Shown: positions 8,682 to 18,690 of the stretch, piece after piece
How the letters are laid out: the number at the start of each line of letters is the position of its first letter
Numbering within the stretch: the stretch's first letter is position 1
From: an uncultured Bacillota bacterium
GTDB lineage: Bacteria; Bacillota_I; Bacilli_A; RF39; UBA660
Assembly: GCA_946541645.1 (NCBI GenBank)
Contig: CAMNJS010000005.1
Span: 1-34,442 of the forward strand
Direction of reading: 5' to 3'
Length of the DNA stretch: 34,442 bases
Notes under the pieces: generated by a model
Database searches by the model: none
Seen by the model: the letters and a program-made list of their open reading frames with translations, nothing else
What the model was told of the DNA's origin: nothing
Program-made: the position numbers and the translations under genes

Positions 8682-9689
8682 TTATCCTTTTAAATATTTA
8701 AATATTTTCCATTTGTGTTTTTTTTCTATGATATTTATGATTTTATTGATAGTTAAAACAAATATTATTGATAAGATGTATACAAATATTAATTTTAAAT
8801 ACCACACATTTTTAAATTTAAATATTTGGCATATGTCTATCGCTAAAATGTGCCATAAATATATCCACATTGAATGGTTAGATATAAAAGTAATTAATTT
8901 GTTTTTAAAGATTTTGAAATTATGATGCTGGCATATTATAAGTAGTGCTAGTGAGCACATTATTCCATAAGATAGATAGTATATTCTAGGAGGATATTTG
9001 GAAATTTGTACTAATTGAAAAGTGTTTGTTTTAAAGTAGTAATATATGGCGAAAGTAACAAATAGTAAGGCGTTTGTAATAATAGCTATGTATCTTTCTT
9101 TGTTAGTTAGGTTATTATAGTTGTATCCGATATATGTTAGCATGCCGTATGGAATTATATAATAGAATGTTGTGTCAATTATTTTATTGGCGGTTCCAAG
9201 TTTGAGGAAGTAGCATAATTCATAAATGATATAAATGGCTAGGATTATTAAATTATTTTTATGATTAAATTTCATTTTATTAAAAATGGGAACTAGCATG
9301 CAGCTATATAAGTATATTAGAATAATCCATACATAACCAAAGCCGTATCTTGTTAGCATAAATGTTGCTAGATAATATTTAATTCCAAGCCATTCTTTAA
9401 TAAAAATGAATCGCAAAGTAAAATATATTATTAAAAATATCCATGTTGGTAATATTAGTCTTTTACTTCTGGAAATATAATATTTCAATGCCAATTTTAA
9501 ATCATTTTTATCATTAATTTTTTTATATGATTTTTGGGCAAGAATTGATGATAAAATTACCATAAGAGGCACATCAAAACTTCTTAGCATCATTAACCAG
9601 TTTGGGGCTCCTATATGGGCTATTATAATTCCGGTAAGTCCTATAAATTTTAAAAAATCTATATAGTAAAGTCTTTTATTTTTATCCAT
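8682..9689 (-). CDS. Membrane acyltransferase family 3 protein
   Basis: YYIDFLKFIGLTGIIIAHI N-terminal motif, about 10 hydrophobic helices, W-H-rich C-terminus; RBS AAGGTGG. Confidence 0.85.
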   Translation of the reverse strand: MDKNKRLYYIDFLKFIGLTGIIIAHIGAPNWLMMLRSFDVPLMVILSSILAQKSYKKINDKNDLKLALKYYISRSKRLILPTWIFLIIYFTLRFIFIKEWLGIKYYLATFMLTRYGFGYVWIILIYLYSCMLVPIFNKMKFNHKNNLIILAIYIIYELCYFLKLGTANKIIDTTFYYIIPYGMLTYIGYNYNNLTNKERYIAIITNALLFVTFAIYYYFKTNTFQLVQISKYPPRIYYLSYGIMCSLALLIICQHHNFKIFKNKLITFISNHSMWIYLWHILAIDICQIFKFKNVWYLKLIFVYILSIIFVLTINKIINIIEKKHKWKIFKYLKG

Positions 9690-9797
9690 AATTCCACCTT
9701 AATTTATAATAATTATATCATGTATAGTGTTTCTGGGAACTATTAAATTTAATTTATTATGATAAAATTTTAATGCATTATTAAAATAGCAAAATAA

Positions 9798-9823
9798 AAA
9801 CTCTAACAATATAGTTAGAGTTT
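9798..9823 (-). terminator. Terminator of the original tRNA-Met locus (minus strand)
   Basis: AAACTCTAAC-AATATA-GTTAGAGTTT, 10-bp perfect stem; T-rich run on the minus strand. Confidence 0.7.
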
Positions 9824-9832
9824 AATATTTAT

Positions 9833-9881
9833 TGGTAGCGAGAGGGGGATTTGAACCCTCGACACCACGGGTATGAACCGT
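9833..9881 (-). other. Displaced 3' fragment of tRNA-Met; attachment-site remnant of the island
   Basis: 49 bp, 47/49 identical to 23195-23243 (mismatches 9852/23214 and 9865/23227); covers CCA end, T-arm and anticodon-loop half, then diverges. Confidence 0.85.
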
Positions 9882-9960
9882 TGAGGTATTATTTTCTTGG
9901 ATTTTTAAAATCCTTTATTTATCAAAGAAAAACAAGGGTTAACGTAAATTTGCTAAGTGA

Positions 9961-10029
9961 CACAAACTATCACAAATTATCATAAAATACCATAAAATAT
10001 TAAATATTATGGCACAAATTATGGCACAA
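9961..10029. repeat. Phased short repeats at left end of island (candidate recombinase arm sites)
   Basis: Four 10-bp units CACAAACTAT CACAAATTAT CATAAAATAC CATAAAATAT (9961-10000), then ATGGCACAA at 10009-10017 and 10021-10029. Confidence 0.6.
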
Positions 10030-10112
10030 AAAATTAAATGAGTAATTTTCAATATCTATGCAGAGAATAAAGGTTATATGTCGATGCAATAATTTGTAAA
10101 AAAATATACATA

Positions 10113-10141
10113 GCTGTCTTATTAATTTAAGGCAGCATTTT
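10113..10141 (+). terminator. Candidate rho-independent terminator near island left end
   Basis: GCTGTCTTA...TAAGGCAGC (one G-T wobble) followed by ATTTTTAT. Confidence 0.5.
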
Positions 10142-10325
10142 TATGTTAGAAAAAGAGGTGAAAAAAAGATGCTTTAGAGATTTTTAAATTAAATATAGCT
10201 TAGATTATCAATTTATGTTATATTTTTTTAAACTTCTTGTTTTTAAAATACTATTGTTTTTTTTGATTATATGTGTTAGTATATCTGAGAATTATAGAAT
10301 TTTAATTTTTAGGAGGGAGTTTTTC

Positions 10326-11540
10326 ATGAAAATAGTATTAATGGCAGGTGGTAAAGGAACAAGGTTATGGCCATTATCAACTAATGATTTACCAAAGCAA
10401 TTTTTAACAGTTAGGAATATGAAAAAATCTATGTTAAATGTTACATATGATAAAGTTAAAAAAATTAATAAAAATATTTATGTAGCTACGCAAAAAGAAT
10501 ATGCTGATGTTGCACTTTTTCAAACCGAAAAGAACACTAAAATTATAACTGAGCCATATTCACATGATACTTTTGCTGCGTTTTTAAATGTTGCGGTTTA
10601 TCTAAAATATGAAGAAAGAATAGATGACAATGAAGTAATAGCTTTATTACCAGTTGATCATGATGTTTCAGAAAATTTTTATAAAATTTTAAGCGAGGCA
10701 AAAGCACTTTTAGATGATAGCAATAGTGATTTTTGTTTGGTAGGTATAAAACCAACATATCCATCAACTCAATATGGATATATTATGCATGAAAATTCAT
10801 GTGTTAAAAAATTTTTAGAAAAGCCTGATGAAGACAAAGCCTCTAAATTAATTAATAGGGGAGCGGTATGGAATAGTGGTATTCTAATATTTAAATTAAG
10901 TGCTATGATAAAGATTTCAAAAGAATATTGTTTTTATAATAATTATCAAGAATTTGTAAAATTATATAATACTTTACCTAAAAACAGTTTTGACTATGAA
11001 GTGTTAGAAAAACTAAATAATATTATGATAGTATTGAGTGAGGAATCTTGGATGGATTTAGGAAATTGGAATACTTTATATGAAAAAATTTCTAAGTCAG
11101 ACGATAATAATACAAATATAATAAATACTGAAACAAAGGAAGTTAAAAACTTTGGTGTAAAAAATTCTGTAATTATTAATACTCCATATGGTTTAGCTTT
11201 ATATCCAAAAGAAATAGATAACAAGAAAACGTTTAGGAGATGGGGTTGTTATGAGATTTTAGACAATTATTCGTTTGATAAGACATCTATAGAAATAAAA
11301 CACTTAGAAATATATCAAAATAGAAGTATTAGTTGTCAAGCTCATAATTTTAGAGATACATTTTGGATGATACTTGATGGGTATGGTGAAGTAATAATAA
11401 ATGGTAGTGTTTCAAAAATAAAAAAAGGTGATATATGTAATATCAAAGCTGGTGACAACTATGCAGTGAAGGCTGTTCAAAAACTTGATATTATGGAAAT
11501 TCAGCGAGGAGAAAAAGCAACAGATGGAATAGAGAAATAA
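10326..11540 (+). CDS. manC: Mannose-1-phosphate guanylyltransferase (ManC type) with C-terminal cupin
   Basis: MKIVLMAGGKGTRLWPLSTNDLPKQFL signature; FLEKPD; C-terminal cupin (RRWGCYEIL...SISCQAHNFRDTFWMILDGYGEV); AGGAGG RBS supports ATG 10326. Confidence 0.87.
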   Translation: MKIVLMAGGKGTRLWPLSTNDLPKQFLTVRNMKKSMLNVTYDKVKKINKNIYVATQKEYADVALFQTEKNTKIITEPYSHDTFAAFLNVAVYLKYEERIDDNEVIALLPVDHDVSENFYKILSEAKALLDDSNSDFCLVGIKPTYPSTQYGYIMHENSCVKKFLEKPDEDKASKLINRGAVWNSGILIFKLSAMIKISKEYCFYNNYQEFVKLYNTLPKNSFDYEVLEKLNNIMIVLSEESWMDLGNWNTLYEKISKSDDNNTNIINTETKEVKNFGVKNSVIINTPYGLALYPKEIDNKKTFRRWGCYEILDNYSFDKTSIEIKHLEIYQNRSISCQAHNFRDTFWMILDGYGEVIINGSVSKIKKGDICNIKAGDNYAVKAVQKLDIMEIQRGEKATDGIEK

Positions 11541-11546
11541 TAGAAT

Positions 11547-12161
11547 ATGGATGTAGTAATATATCAAAAATATAAAAGATTTTTAGATGTCATATTATCG
11601 CTTTGTTTTATTGTTTTATCTTTACCAATTATGATAATAATTTTTTTGGTTTTGTTTCTAAAATTCAAACATTTCCCGCTTTTTTTACAAAAAAGAATGG
11701 GAAAGAATTATAAACCATTTAACATTTATAAATTTCAAACTATGGTAGATAATTCAGAAACAATTTTTAAGTATTTTCCTAGTGAATTAAAGTCGGAATA
11801 TTATAAAAATTATAAATTAGAAGATGACCCTAGAGTTACTAAAATAGGTAAGTTGCTTAGAAAGACATCTTTAGATGAATTACCTCAATTGTTGAATGTT
11901 TTAAAAGGTGATATGAGTTTGGTGGGACCGAGGCCTGTTGTTTTAGAAGAATTAAAAAAATATGATAAACATAGTAAAAAATTACTAAAAATTAGACCTG
12001 GTATGACTGGTCTTTGGCAGGTAAATGGTTATGACTATTTAACATATAATCAAAGAGTCAAATTAGATATGTTTTACATTGATAATATGTCATTAAAATT
12101 GGATATAAAAATATTCTTTAAAACATTTATTGTCATTTTTAAAAGAAGGGGAAGTAAATAA
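11547..12161 (+). CDS. Bacterial sugar transferase (monotopic phosphoglycosyltransferase, PglC/WcaJ C-terminal domain)
   Basis: KRFLDVILS, KFQTMV, DPRVTKIGKLLRKTSLDELPQLLNVLKGDMSLVGPRP, RPGMTGLWQVNG. Confidence 0.92.
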   Translation: MDVVIYQKYKRFLDVILSLCFIVLSLPIMIIIFLVLFLKFKHFPLFLQKRMGKNYKPFNIYKFQTMVDNSETIFKYFPSELKSEYYKNYKLEDDPRVTKIGKLLRKTSLDELPQLLNVLKGDMSLVGPRPVVLEELKKYDKHSKKLLKIRPGMTGLWQVNGYDYLTYNQRVKLDMFYIDNMSLKLDIKIFFKTFIVIFKRRGSK

Positions 12162-12162
12162 A

Positions 12163-13329
12163 ATGAAGAAAGAAATTATAGTTGTTATGAAATTTATTCC
12201 AGCACCTGCATATAGTGGTGGAGCGAAAAGAAATTTAGCATGGCTTAAATTTTTAAGTAAATATTATAAAGTTAATTTAATTGGATATTTTGACAAAACA
12301 TATAAGGATGATAAAATTTTTGAATTAGATAAGTATGATGTTTCAATATATGGATTTAAATTTAAACGTAATTTGGTTAAGAATACTTTTAAGAGTTTAT
12401 TTTTGAATAAGTCATTTATTAATATTCAGTATTATAATTCTGAAATAAAGAAAACTTTGAAAAATATTCTTTTTGAAAAAGACATAGCTTTTGTAATGTG
12501 TGAGGAATTAGCAATGATGAATTATTGTAATGATTTAAATGTTCCCGTTTATTTTGATGATCATAATATTGAATATGTTCTAATGAGCAGAACAGCTAAT
12601 TATAATAAATTTCCTTTAAACTTAATACTAAAAAGGGAAGCTGGTCTTATTAAAAAAGAAGAAATGAAAAGTTTTAAAAAAGCCGATAAAATATTTACGG
12701 TTAGTGATGCAGATAAAGAATTGATAAAGGGTGATTACAAAGATAAGGTTTATGTAGTTAACAATACTTATGAAAAGTTACCATATATTTCAAATGTTCA
12801 ATTAAAAAAATCTATTGTATTTGTTGGTAATGTTTCTTGGAAACCAAATTTACATGGATTAAATCATTTTATTTCTAATATTTTTCCGAAAGTTTTGGAA
12901 AAAGATAGTGATATTATTTTTGAAATTATAGGTTCTAGTATTCCAAAAGAGATAAAGAAAATTAATAGTCCTAATATTAATATACATGAGAATGCTAGTG
13001 AAAAAGAAAAAAATAGAATAATTGATGAAAGCAAAATATGTATTGTTCCGGTTTATTTTGGTGGAGGAACAAGAATAAAAATTTTAGAGTATTGGTCTCA
13101 TTATAAACCAGTTATTAGTACGACTATCGGAGCTGAAGGTCTTTCACTTTCTAAAGGAACTTTAATATGTGATGAAGATTCATTATTTGCTAATAAAATT
13201 ATTCAATTAATTAATAATGATGATAAGCTATATAAAATGGGTCAGGATAATCATAAAGTTTTTATTAAAAATTATTGTGAGGAGAATGTTTATGGAGATA
13301 CTTTATATCGCACCATCAATTCCAAATAA
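12163..13329 (+). CDS. Glycosyltransferase family 4/1
   Basis: FVGNVSWKPNLHGL, VPVYFGGGTRIKILEYWSHYKPVISTTIGAEGL; start trimmed to ATG 12163. Confidence 0.85.
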   Translation: MKKEIIVVMKFIPAPAYSGGAKRNLAWLKFLSKYYKVNLIGYFDKTYKDDKIFELDKYDVSIYGFKFKRNLVKNTFKSLFLNKSFINIQYYNSEIKKTLKNILFEKDIAFVMCEELAMMNYCNDLNVPVYFDDHNIEYVLMSRTANYNKFPLNLILKREAGLIKKEEMKSFKKADKIFTVSDADKELIKGDYKDKVYVVNNTYEKLPYISNVQLKKSIVFVGNVSWKPNLHGLNHFISNIFPKVLEKDSDIIFEIIGSSIPKEIKKINSPNINIHENASEKEKNRIIDESKICIVPVYFGGGTRIKILEYWSHYKPVISTTIGAEGLSLSKGTLICDEDSLFANKIIQLINNDDKLYKMGQDNHKVFIKNYCEENVYGDTLYRTINSK

Positions 13330-14425
13330 TTTTTCAAGAGTTAGGACAATGAATCTTCTTAAATCTTTTAAAGCAAATGGATGTAAGGTTACAGTAGTTG
13401 CTTTATGTATTGATAAGAGAGAACTTGAATATTTGAAAGATTTTTCTGATGATATAATTGTTGTTAGAGGGTCTAAATTTATATCTTATATTAATTGTTT
13501 TATTTCCTTATTTTTACCTATACCTTTACAAAATGCATATGTGTATAGTTTTAAATTACATCGTTTGCTATCAAAACTTTCCAAAGAAAAGTATGATTTA
13601 GTTTATATTAAGAGGCTTAGAATGGCTGGTTATGCTAAACATTTTAATAAGGATAGAGTTTTTATAGATTTAACTGATAGTTTGACTAAATATTATGATA
13701 GGGTAAGGAAGTATTCTAAAGGAATTGCTAAAATTGTAAATACTGAAGAGTATTTTAAGCACTTAAAGTATGAAATTAAAATAGTGAGAAAGTATAATAC
13801 AGTAATTTGTTCTTCTAATGATAAGCTGTATTTAGAGAAAAAGCATAATGTAAAACTTGATAACATGAGAGTTATTTATAATACTATTGATACTAGTGTT
13901 TGGTATAATAAAGATATCAAGAGTAAAAAAAATAGAAAAAAAATAGTATTTTCTGGAGTTATGGACTATATGCCAAATATATTAGCTGCCGAATTTATAA
14001 TTAACGAGATAATGCCTAAGTTACCTTTAGATTATTCTATTACTTTTGTTGGTAAAAATGTTCCTTTGGAACTAAAAAAATATGAGTCTAGTCGTATTCA
14101 TTTTACAGGATTTGTTAAGAATATGAAAAAGGAATTAGAAAAATATGACATTTATTTATGTCCAATTTTAGCTGGATCTGGAGTTAAAAATAAGATTTTA
14201 CAGGCTTCCTTAGTAGGGCTTCCTATAATAGTAAATCATTTAGGAATTGAAGGAATCAAAGAAGGTTTTGAAAATTATGTTTTTCTCGCTGAAAATGCTG
14301 ATGATTTTGTTTGTAAAATTAATTATTTGAATTCCATAGATGTATCTTCGAAAATTAAAGGTGGACAAGATTTTATAAGAAAATTTTATGATTATAAAAA
14401 TTGTACGAAGGATTTGATAAAATGA
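13292..14425 (+). CDS. Glycosyltransferase family 4/1
   Basis: VFSGVMDYMPN, CPILAGSGVKNKILQASLVGLPIIVNHLGIEGI; RBS GAGGAG; overlaps preceding CDS by 38 nt. Confidence 0.85.
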   Translation: MEILYIAPSIPNNFSRVRTMNLLKSFKANGCKVTVVALCIDKRELEYLKDFSDDIIVVRGSKFISYINCFISLFLPIPLQNAYVYSFKLHRLLSKLSKEKYDLVYIKRLRMAGYAKHFNKDRVFIDLTDSLTKYYDRVRKYSKGIAKIVNTEEYFKHLKYEIKIVRKYNTVICSSNDKLYLEKKHNVKLDNMRVIYNTIDTSVWYNKDIKSKKNRKKIVFSGVMDYMPNILAAEFIINEIMPKLPLDYSITFVGKNVPLELKKYESSRIHFTGFVKNMKKELEKYDIYLCPILAGSGVKNKILQASLVGLPIIVNHLGIEGIKEGFENYVFLAENADDFVCKINYLNSIDVSSKIKGGQDFIRKFYDYKNCTKDLIK

Positions 14426-15078
14426 AAAAAATAATACTTGTTTATCATCAAATTGATGAAGATGATCCATTTATGAGTGTTAAACTTAGTGAGTTTAAAA
14501 AGCAGATAAATTATCTAGTTCATAAAAAATTTAATTTTTGTAATGTAGCTGATTTAATGAGAGAAAAAAAAGGTAATCATGTTTCAATAATTTTTGATGA
14601 CGGTTATAAATCTATACTTCCAGCTTTAGATTATCTTAAGAATAAAAATTTAGAATATTCTATAGCGGTTATTGATAGTAAATTAGATACTAATACATTT
14701 TTAAGTAAAAATGATTTAAGTGGTACGATATATTTTCACACAAATAATCATCTTGATTTAACAAAGCTTTCAATTCCGGAAGTAGAGAGTGAACTTTCAT
14801 GTGATTATGAAAAGTATTCTTTTTGTGTGGTTTATCCCCAAGGCAGGTATAATAATGATGTTATAACAGTGGCTAGTAAAAATTATAAATATGCTTTATC
14901 CTTACTACCGTTTCATGTGACAAAGTATTCTAAAAACTATGAACTTCCACGAATTTGTGTGAATGGTTATTTGAAATTTTTAAAATTTAAATTATTTGTA
15001 TCTAAGTTTGGTAATATTTATTTACATTTAGCATTTTTTAAAAGAAAAATTTTAGGTCAGGATTATTTGAGCAGGTGA
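14422..15078 (+). CDS. Polysaccharide deacetylase (NodB-homology) family protein
   Basis: SIIFDDGYKS, FHTNNHLDLTKL and VVYPQGRYN correspond to the three NodB motifs. Confidence 0.75.
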   Translation: MKKIILVYHQIDEDDPFMSVKLSEFKKQINYLVHKKFNFCNVADLMREKKGNHVSIIFDDGYKSILPALDYLKNKNLEYSIAVIDSKLDTNTFLSKNDLSGTIYFHTNNHLDLTKLSIPEVESELSCDYEKYSFCVVYPQGRYNNDVITVASKNYKYALSLLPFHVTKYSKNYELPRICVNGYLKFLKFKLFVSKFGNIYLHLAFFKRKILGQDYLSR

Positions 15079-15083
15079 TTTTA

Positions 15084-16109
15084 ATGAATATAAAAAATTT
15101 AAAGTATCATTTTAGCTTTAAACAGTTATTAAATTATTATAAGTATAAAACATCCAAAAAAAGTAAGATTCTTTCTTATAGACCTGTGTGGCTTTTAATA
15201 TATGTATCTGATCTTTGTAATTTAAGATGTACGATGTGTCCACATCATAATGGTAAAAATAATGATTTTTCGTTTCAAAAAACTTTAACAAAGGATTTTA
15301 TGAAGCCGGAGTTATTAGAATTGATATATAAAAAGTTTCCTGAAAGTATTTTTGTAATGTTAGGAGGGGTTGGTGAACCTTTGCTTAACCCTTATTTTAA
15401 AGAACTTGTAGATATTACAGCTAGAAATAAGAAAAAAATTAATTTGATTACTAATGGGGTACTTTTAAATGAAGATATGGCTGATTATTTACTTTCAAAT
15501 AAATATGTTAATCAGATATCTATTAGTTTAAATGCTTCTAGTAGAGATGAATATATTGATATTTGTAAGATTGATAAGTTTGATGTAGTTTGTAATAATA
15601 TAAGATATTTGATTAAAAGAAAAAAGAAGCTTAAATCAAGCGCGGAAATAGTTATTAGTGGTGTTTGTAGTCATGAATTTTTAGATAAAGCGATAGACTT
15701 TTTAAAATTTTGTGACGACTTTGAAGCTGATAGAATTGATTTGCATCGTTATATTGATTTTGATGTAAAAGGTGGCCTTAAAGATATTGATGATATGACA
15801 GATGACTTAGAAAGAGTTTATGAATTTGCTAAAAGAATTAAGACTAAGGTTAATTTGCCACATTTTATATCCAAAGAAACTTATAAGAAGAATTGTGATT
15901 GGTATTTTAAAAATTTATCATTTGATGCTCTTGGAAATATGGGAAGCTGTGGCAGAGTTATTAATCCTGATAAAAAATATGGAAATATAAATGATGATGG
16001 TGATATATGGAATAATGAATACATGCAGTCTGTTAGAGCGAAGTTTTTAACACCAAGTGATGTGGTTACTAAGTATTGTGAAAAATGTGTGGAAAATCAT
16101 ACAAGGTAA
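15084..16109 (+). CDS. Radical SAM protein with SPASM-like C-terminus
   Basis: CNLRCTMCPHHNG; GGVGEPLLNP; Cys-containing C-terminus MGSCGRV...KYCEKCVENHTR. Confidence 0.85.
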   Translation: MNIKNLKYHFSFKQLLNYYKYKTSKKSKILSYRPVWLLIYVSDLCNLRCTMCPHHNGKNNDFSFQKTLTKDFMKPELLELIYKKFPESIFVMLGGVGEPLLNPYFKELVDITARNKKKINLITNGVLLNEDMADYLLSNKYVNQISISLNASSRDEYIDICKIDKFDVVCNNIRYLIKRKKKLKSSAEIVISGVCSHEFLDKAIDFLKFCDDFEADRIDLHRYIDFDVKGGLKDIDDMTDDLERVYEFAKRIKTKVNLPHFISKETYKKNCDWYFKNLSFDALGNMGSCGRVINPDKKYGNINDDGDIWNNEYMQSVRAKFLTPSDVVTKYCEKCVENHTR

Positions 16110-16120
16110 GGTGAGATGCT

Positions 16121-16951
16121 ATGAATTTATCTTTTATAATTTCCAGTATAGGTAAATCGGATAGGTTAGATAATTTAATTAACCAAATCAATTCTTGGTT
16201 TGATAATAAAGAATTAATATTAGTTGATAATAGTCGTGATAAAGTTTTGTATGAGAAATATTTTAATAACAATAAGTGCAAGTATGTTTATGAGAAAAAA
16301 GCTGGACTTAGTTTTGCTAGAAATAGAGGGGCTCTAGAAGCTAAATATGATATGCTTATTTTTTTAGACGATGATGTTGTACTTGGAGATAACTTTAAAT
16401 CTGTCAACTTTAAATCATTATATGATAATCATGACTTTGGAATTGCTGGTGGAAAGATTGTGGTTAATGAAATACCTGATTATTTGCCAGAAAAATATAC
16501 TTATCTTGCTGGTGAAAAAGATTATGGTGATGAAGTTATTGTTATGCCAAAATATAAATATCTTGGGGGATGTACTTTAGTGATGCGAAAAGATGTGTTT
16601 AATAAAATAGGTGGATTTGATATTAATTTTGGACATAATGGCAATAATATTGGAGCTAATGAAGATGTTATTATGCAAGAAATGATAAGAAAAAAAGGCT
16701 TGAAGGTAATTTATGATCCACAGATTTTAGTTTATCATTTTTGGAATGAAGAAGAGGATAAGGCGATTTTAAGAGTAAGAAAACAAGGTATTATTGACCG
16801 AATTACTGATAAAAAATATTTTACTTTTAGAATGATTTTAAGATTAATTAAATATAATATTTTTATTATGATAAATGGTAATAGGAAAAATTTATCAAAT
16901 GAAAAGAAGTATGATTTAGAAAGGTATAGAAGTTATGTTAAAGGTAAGTGA
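16121..16951 (+). CDS. Glycosyltransferase family 2
   Basis: AGLSFARNRGALEAKYDMLIFLDDDV, GGCTLVMRKDVFNKIGGFD, EDVIMQEMIRKKG. Confidence 0.88.
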   Translation: MNLSFIISSIGKSDRLDNLINQINSWFDNKELILVDNSRDKVLYEKYFNNNKCKYVYEKKAGLSFARNRGALEAKYDMLIFLDDDVVLGDNFKSVNFKSLYDNHDFGIAGGKIVVNEIPDYLPEKYTYLAGEKDYGDEVIVMPKYKYLGGCTLVMRKDVFNKIGGFDINFGHNGNNIGANEDVIMQEMIRKKGLKVIYDPQILVYHFWNEEEDKAILRVRKQGIIDRITDKKYFTFRMILRLIKYNIFIMINGNRKNLSNEKKYDLERYRSYVKGK

Positions 16952-17948
16952 ATATTCAAAGATCGATGATGAGTTAGTAGAAAAATGGAATGATCTTTGG
17001 AAAAAAGCTTATAATAAAACATTTTTTAATTCTTACGATTGGTTTAAAATTTGTCTTGATGTCTTTAGCTATGAAAAAATACTTATTATAGGTATTTTTA
17101 ACGGGGATGATTTAGTGGCTTTATTACCGCTTGTTAGCTTTAAAAAATATTTTGTCTCACCTGGTGAGAGATATTTGGATAATACGACATTATTAGTTAG
17201 GGAAAATTCTAAAGAGATAATTTTATGTTTAACGGATTATATAAAAAACAATAAGTATCAGATTATTTTAAATGAGGTGCCTTTAGAAATTACTGAAAGA
17301 TTTGATGTGCTTAATGAGTTCGCTTCAGATAATCCTAAAGCTGATTTAACTGATGGTATTCAAAATATTATTAAGCATAAAGAACTTAGGTATTTGAAAC
17401 GTATAAAAGAGAAAAATAAGAATTACATTAGTTTTGATATTTATAGTGGACCACGATCCTTTGATGAAATTAATAGAATATTTAAAATAGAACAATCTAG
17501 TTCTAAGATTAAATCAAAAAAAGATCTTTTTAGTGATGAAAAAGCTAGAAAATTATTTAGAAATATTTCGAAAACGAAAAGTTCTTTTCTTATTATTTTA
17601 AGATATAATGATTTAGATATAGCGCATTTGTTTTCGGTTTGTGATAGTAATAAGGTAACGGCTTATCATATGGCGTATAATTATGATTATGCTTATTTAC
17701 AACCCGGAAAGCTTATTTTTTTAGAACTTATGGAATATATGATTTCTAAAAATTTTGAAATATTAGATTTTTCAAGAGGTAATAGTGTTTTAAAACGTCA
17801 CTTTAGTAATGGTAATGTTAAAAAATATAATATATATATAAACTGTAATATTTTTAAAGGCTTTATTGTCTATATTCATAAATTTATATTTAAAGTTAAA
17901 GGTACTTTGTTTTACAAAAAGATTAAAAAATTAATAAAAAGAAAGTAG
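16935..17948 (+). CDS. CelD/FemAB-like GNAT-fold acyltransferase
   Basis: W-x-F-NSYDWF, ALLPLV, central ISFDIYSG, HMAYNYDYAYLQPGKLIFLELMEYMISKNFEILDFSRGN typical of PF13480-type proteins. Confidence 0.75.
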   Translation: MLKVSEYSKIDDELVEKWNDLWKKAYNKTFFNSYDWFKICLDVFSYEKILIIGIFNGDDLVALLPLVSFKKYFVSPGERYLDNTTLLVRENSKEIILCLTDYIKNNKYQIILNEVPLEITERFDVLNEFASDNPKADLTDGIQNIIKHKELRYLKRIKEKNKNYISFDIYSGPRSFDEINRIFKIEQSSSKIKSKKDLFSDEKARKLFRNISKTKSSFLIILRYNDLDIAHLFSVCDSNKVTAYHMAYNYDYAYLQPGKLIFLELMEYMISKNFEILDFSRGNSVLKRHFSNGNVKKYNIYINCNIFKGFIVYIHKFIFKVKGTLFYKKIKKLIKRK

Positions 17949-17955
17949 GCTTACT

Positions 17956-18669
17956 ATGGAAAATATAATTGTAATAGGTGGTAGTTCTGGTATTGGCGAG
18001 GCTACTGTGAAAAAAATTCATGAAAATTATCCAAGTTCTAAAATAATAGTTGTGGATAAAAAAGAATGTAATTATGATTTTGAATATGAGTTTTATAAAT
18101 TAGATCTATCTAATAATAATGAGGTTTTAGATTTTGTTAATTATATAAAAAATGTACCTGTAAAAGCATTAGTTAATTCAGCGGGATATCAAGAAAATAT
18201 GGATATATTAGATCTTTCATATGATAAATTTCGTGAAATGTTTTCAGTAACTTTGGAATCTATATTTTTAATTGAACAGGCTGTTTCAAATACTATGATT
18301 GATAAAAAAATAGCTAACGCCTCAATTGTAAATGTTACTTCTATACATAGTAATATTATTAGAGAAATTGCTCATTATTCTTCGTCTAAAGCAGCTTTGG
18401 GGATGCTGACAAAAGAATTTGCTTATAGACTTTCGAAGTATAATATAAGATGTAATTCTGTTTTACCTGGTTCGATTAATACTCCTTTGCTGCAAAAAGA
18501 TTTATTTAATGATAAACTGTTAGAGGAAGCAGCACAGCAGATTCCTTTAAAGAGACACGGCAAGCCAGAAGAGATTGCTGAGGTAGTGTTATTTTTAATT
18601 TCAAATAAGGCTAGTTATATTACTGGTTCAGAAATAGTAGTCGATGGTGGATTATCTTTGGTAATATAA
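17956..18669 (+). CDS. Short-chain dehydrogenase/reductase (SDR)
   Basis: GGSSGIGEA, VNSAG, YSSSKAALGMLTKEFA, TGSEIVVDGG. Confidence 0.93.
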   Translation: MENIIVIGGSSGIGEATVKKIHENYPSSKIIVVDKKECNYDFEYEFYKLDLSNNNEVLDFVNYIKNVPVKALVNSAGYQENMDILDLSYDKFREMFSVTLESIFLIEQAVSNTMIDKKIANASIVNVTSIHSNIIREIAHYSSSKAALGMLTKEFAYRLSKYNIRCNSVLPGSINTPLLQKDLFNDKLLEEAAQQIPLKRHGKPEEIAEVVLFLISNKASYITGSEIVVDGGLSLVI

Positions 18670-18690
18670 TTTGGAAAGGTTGAGAAAAAA

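Noticed and set aside
8713-8925. Plus-strand 70-aa ORF inside the acyltransferase gene
   Set aside because: Antisense of a clear 335-aa membrane acyltransferase; no RBS support.
9882-10325. Integrase or excisionase gene next to the left attachment site
   Set aside because: No ORF of suitable size or tyrosine-recombinase motif; only a 14-codon ORF (MLEKEVKKRCFRDF) and hairpins were seen. A translated search could still find decayed remnants.
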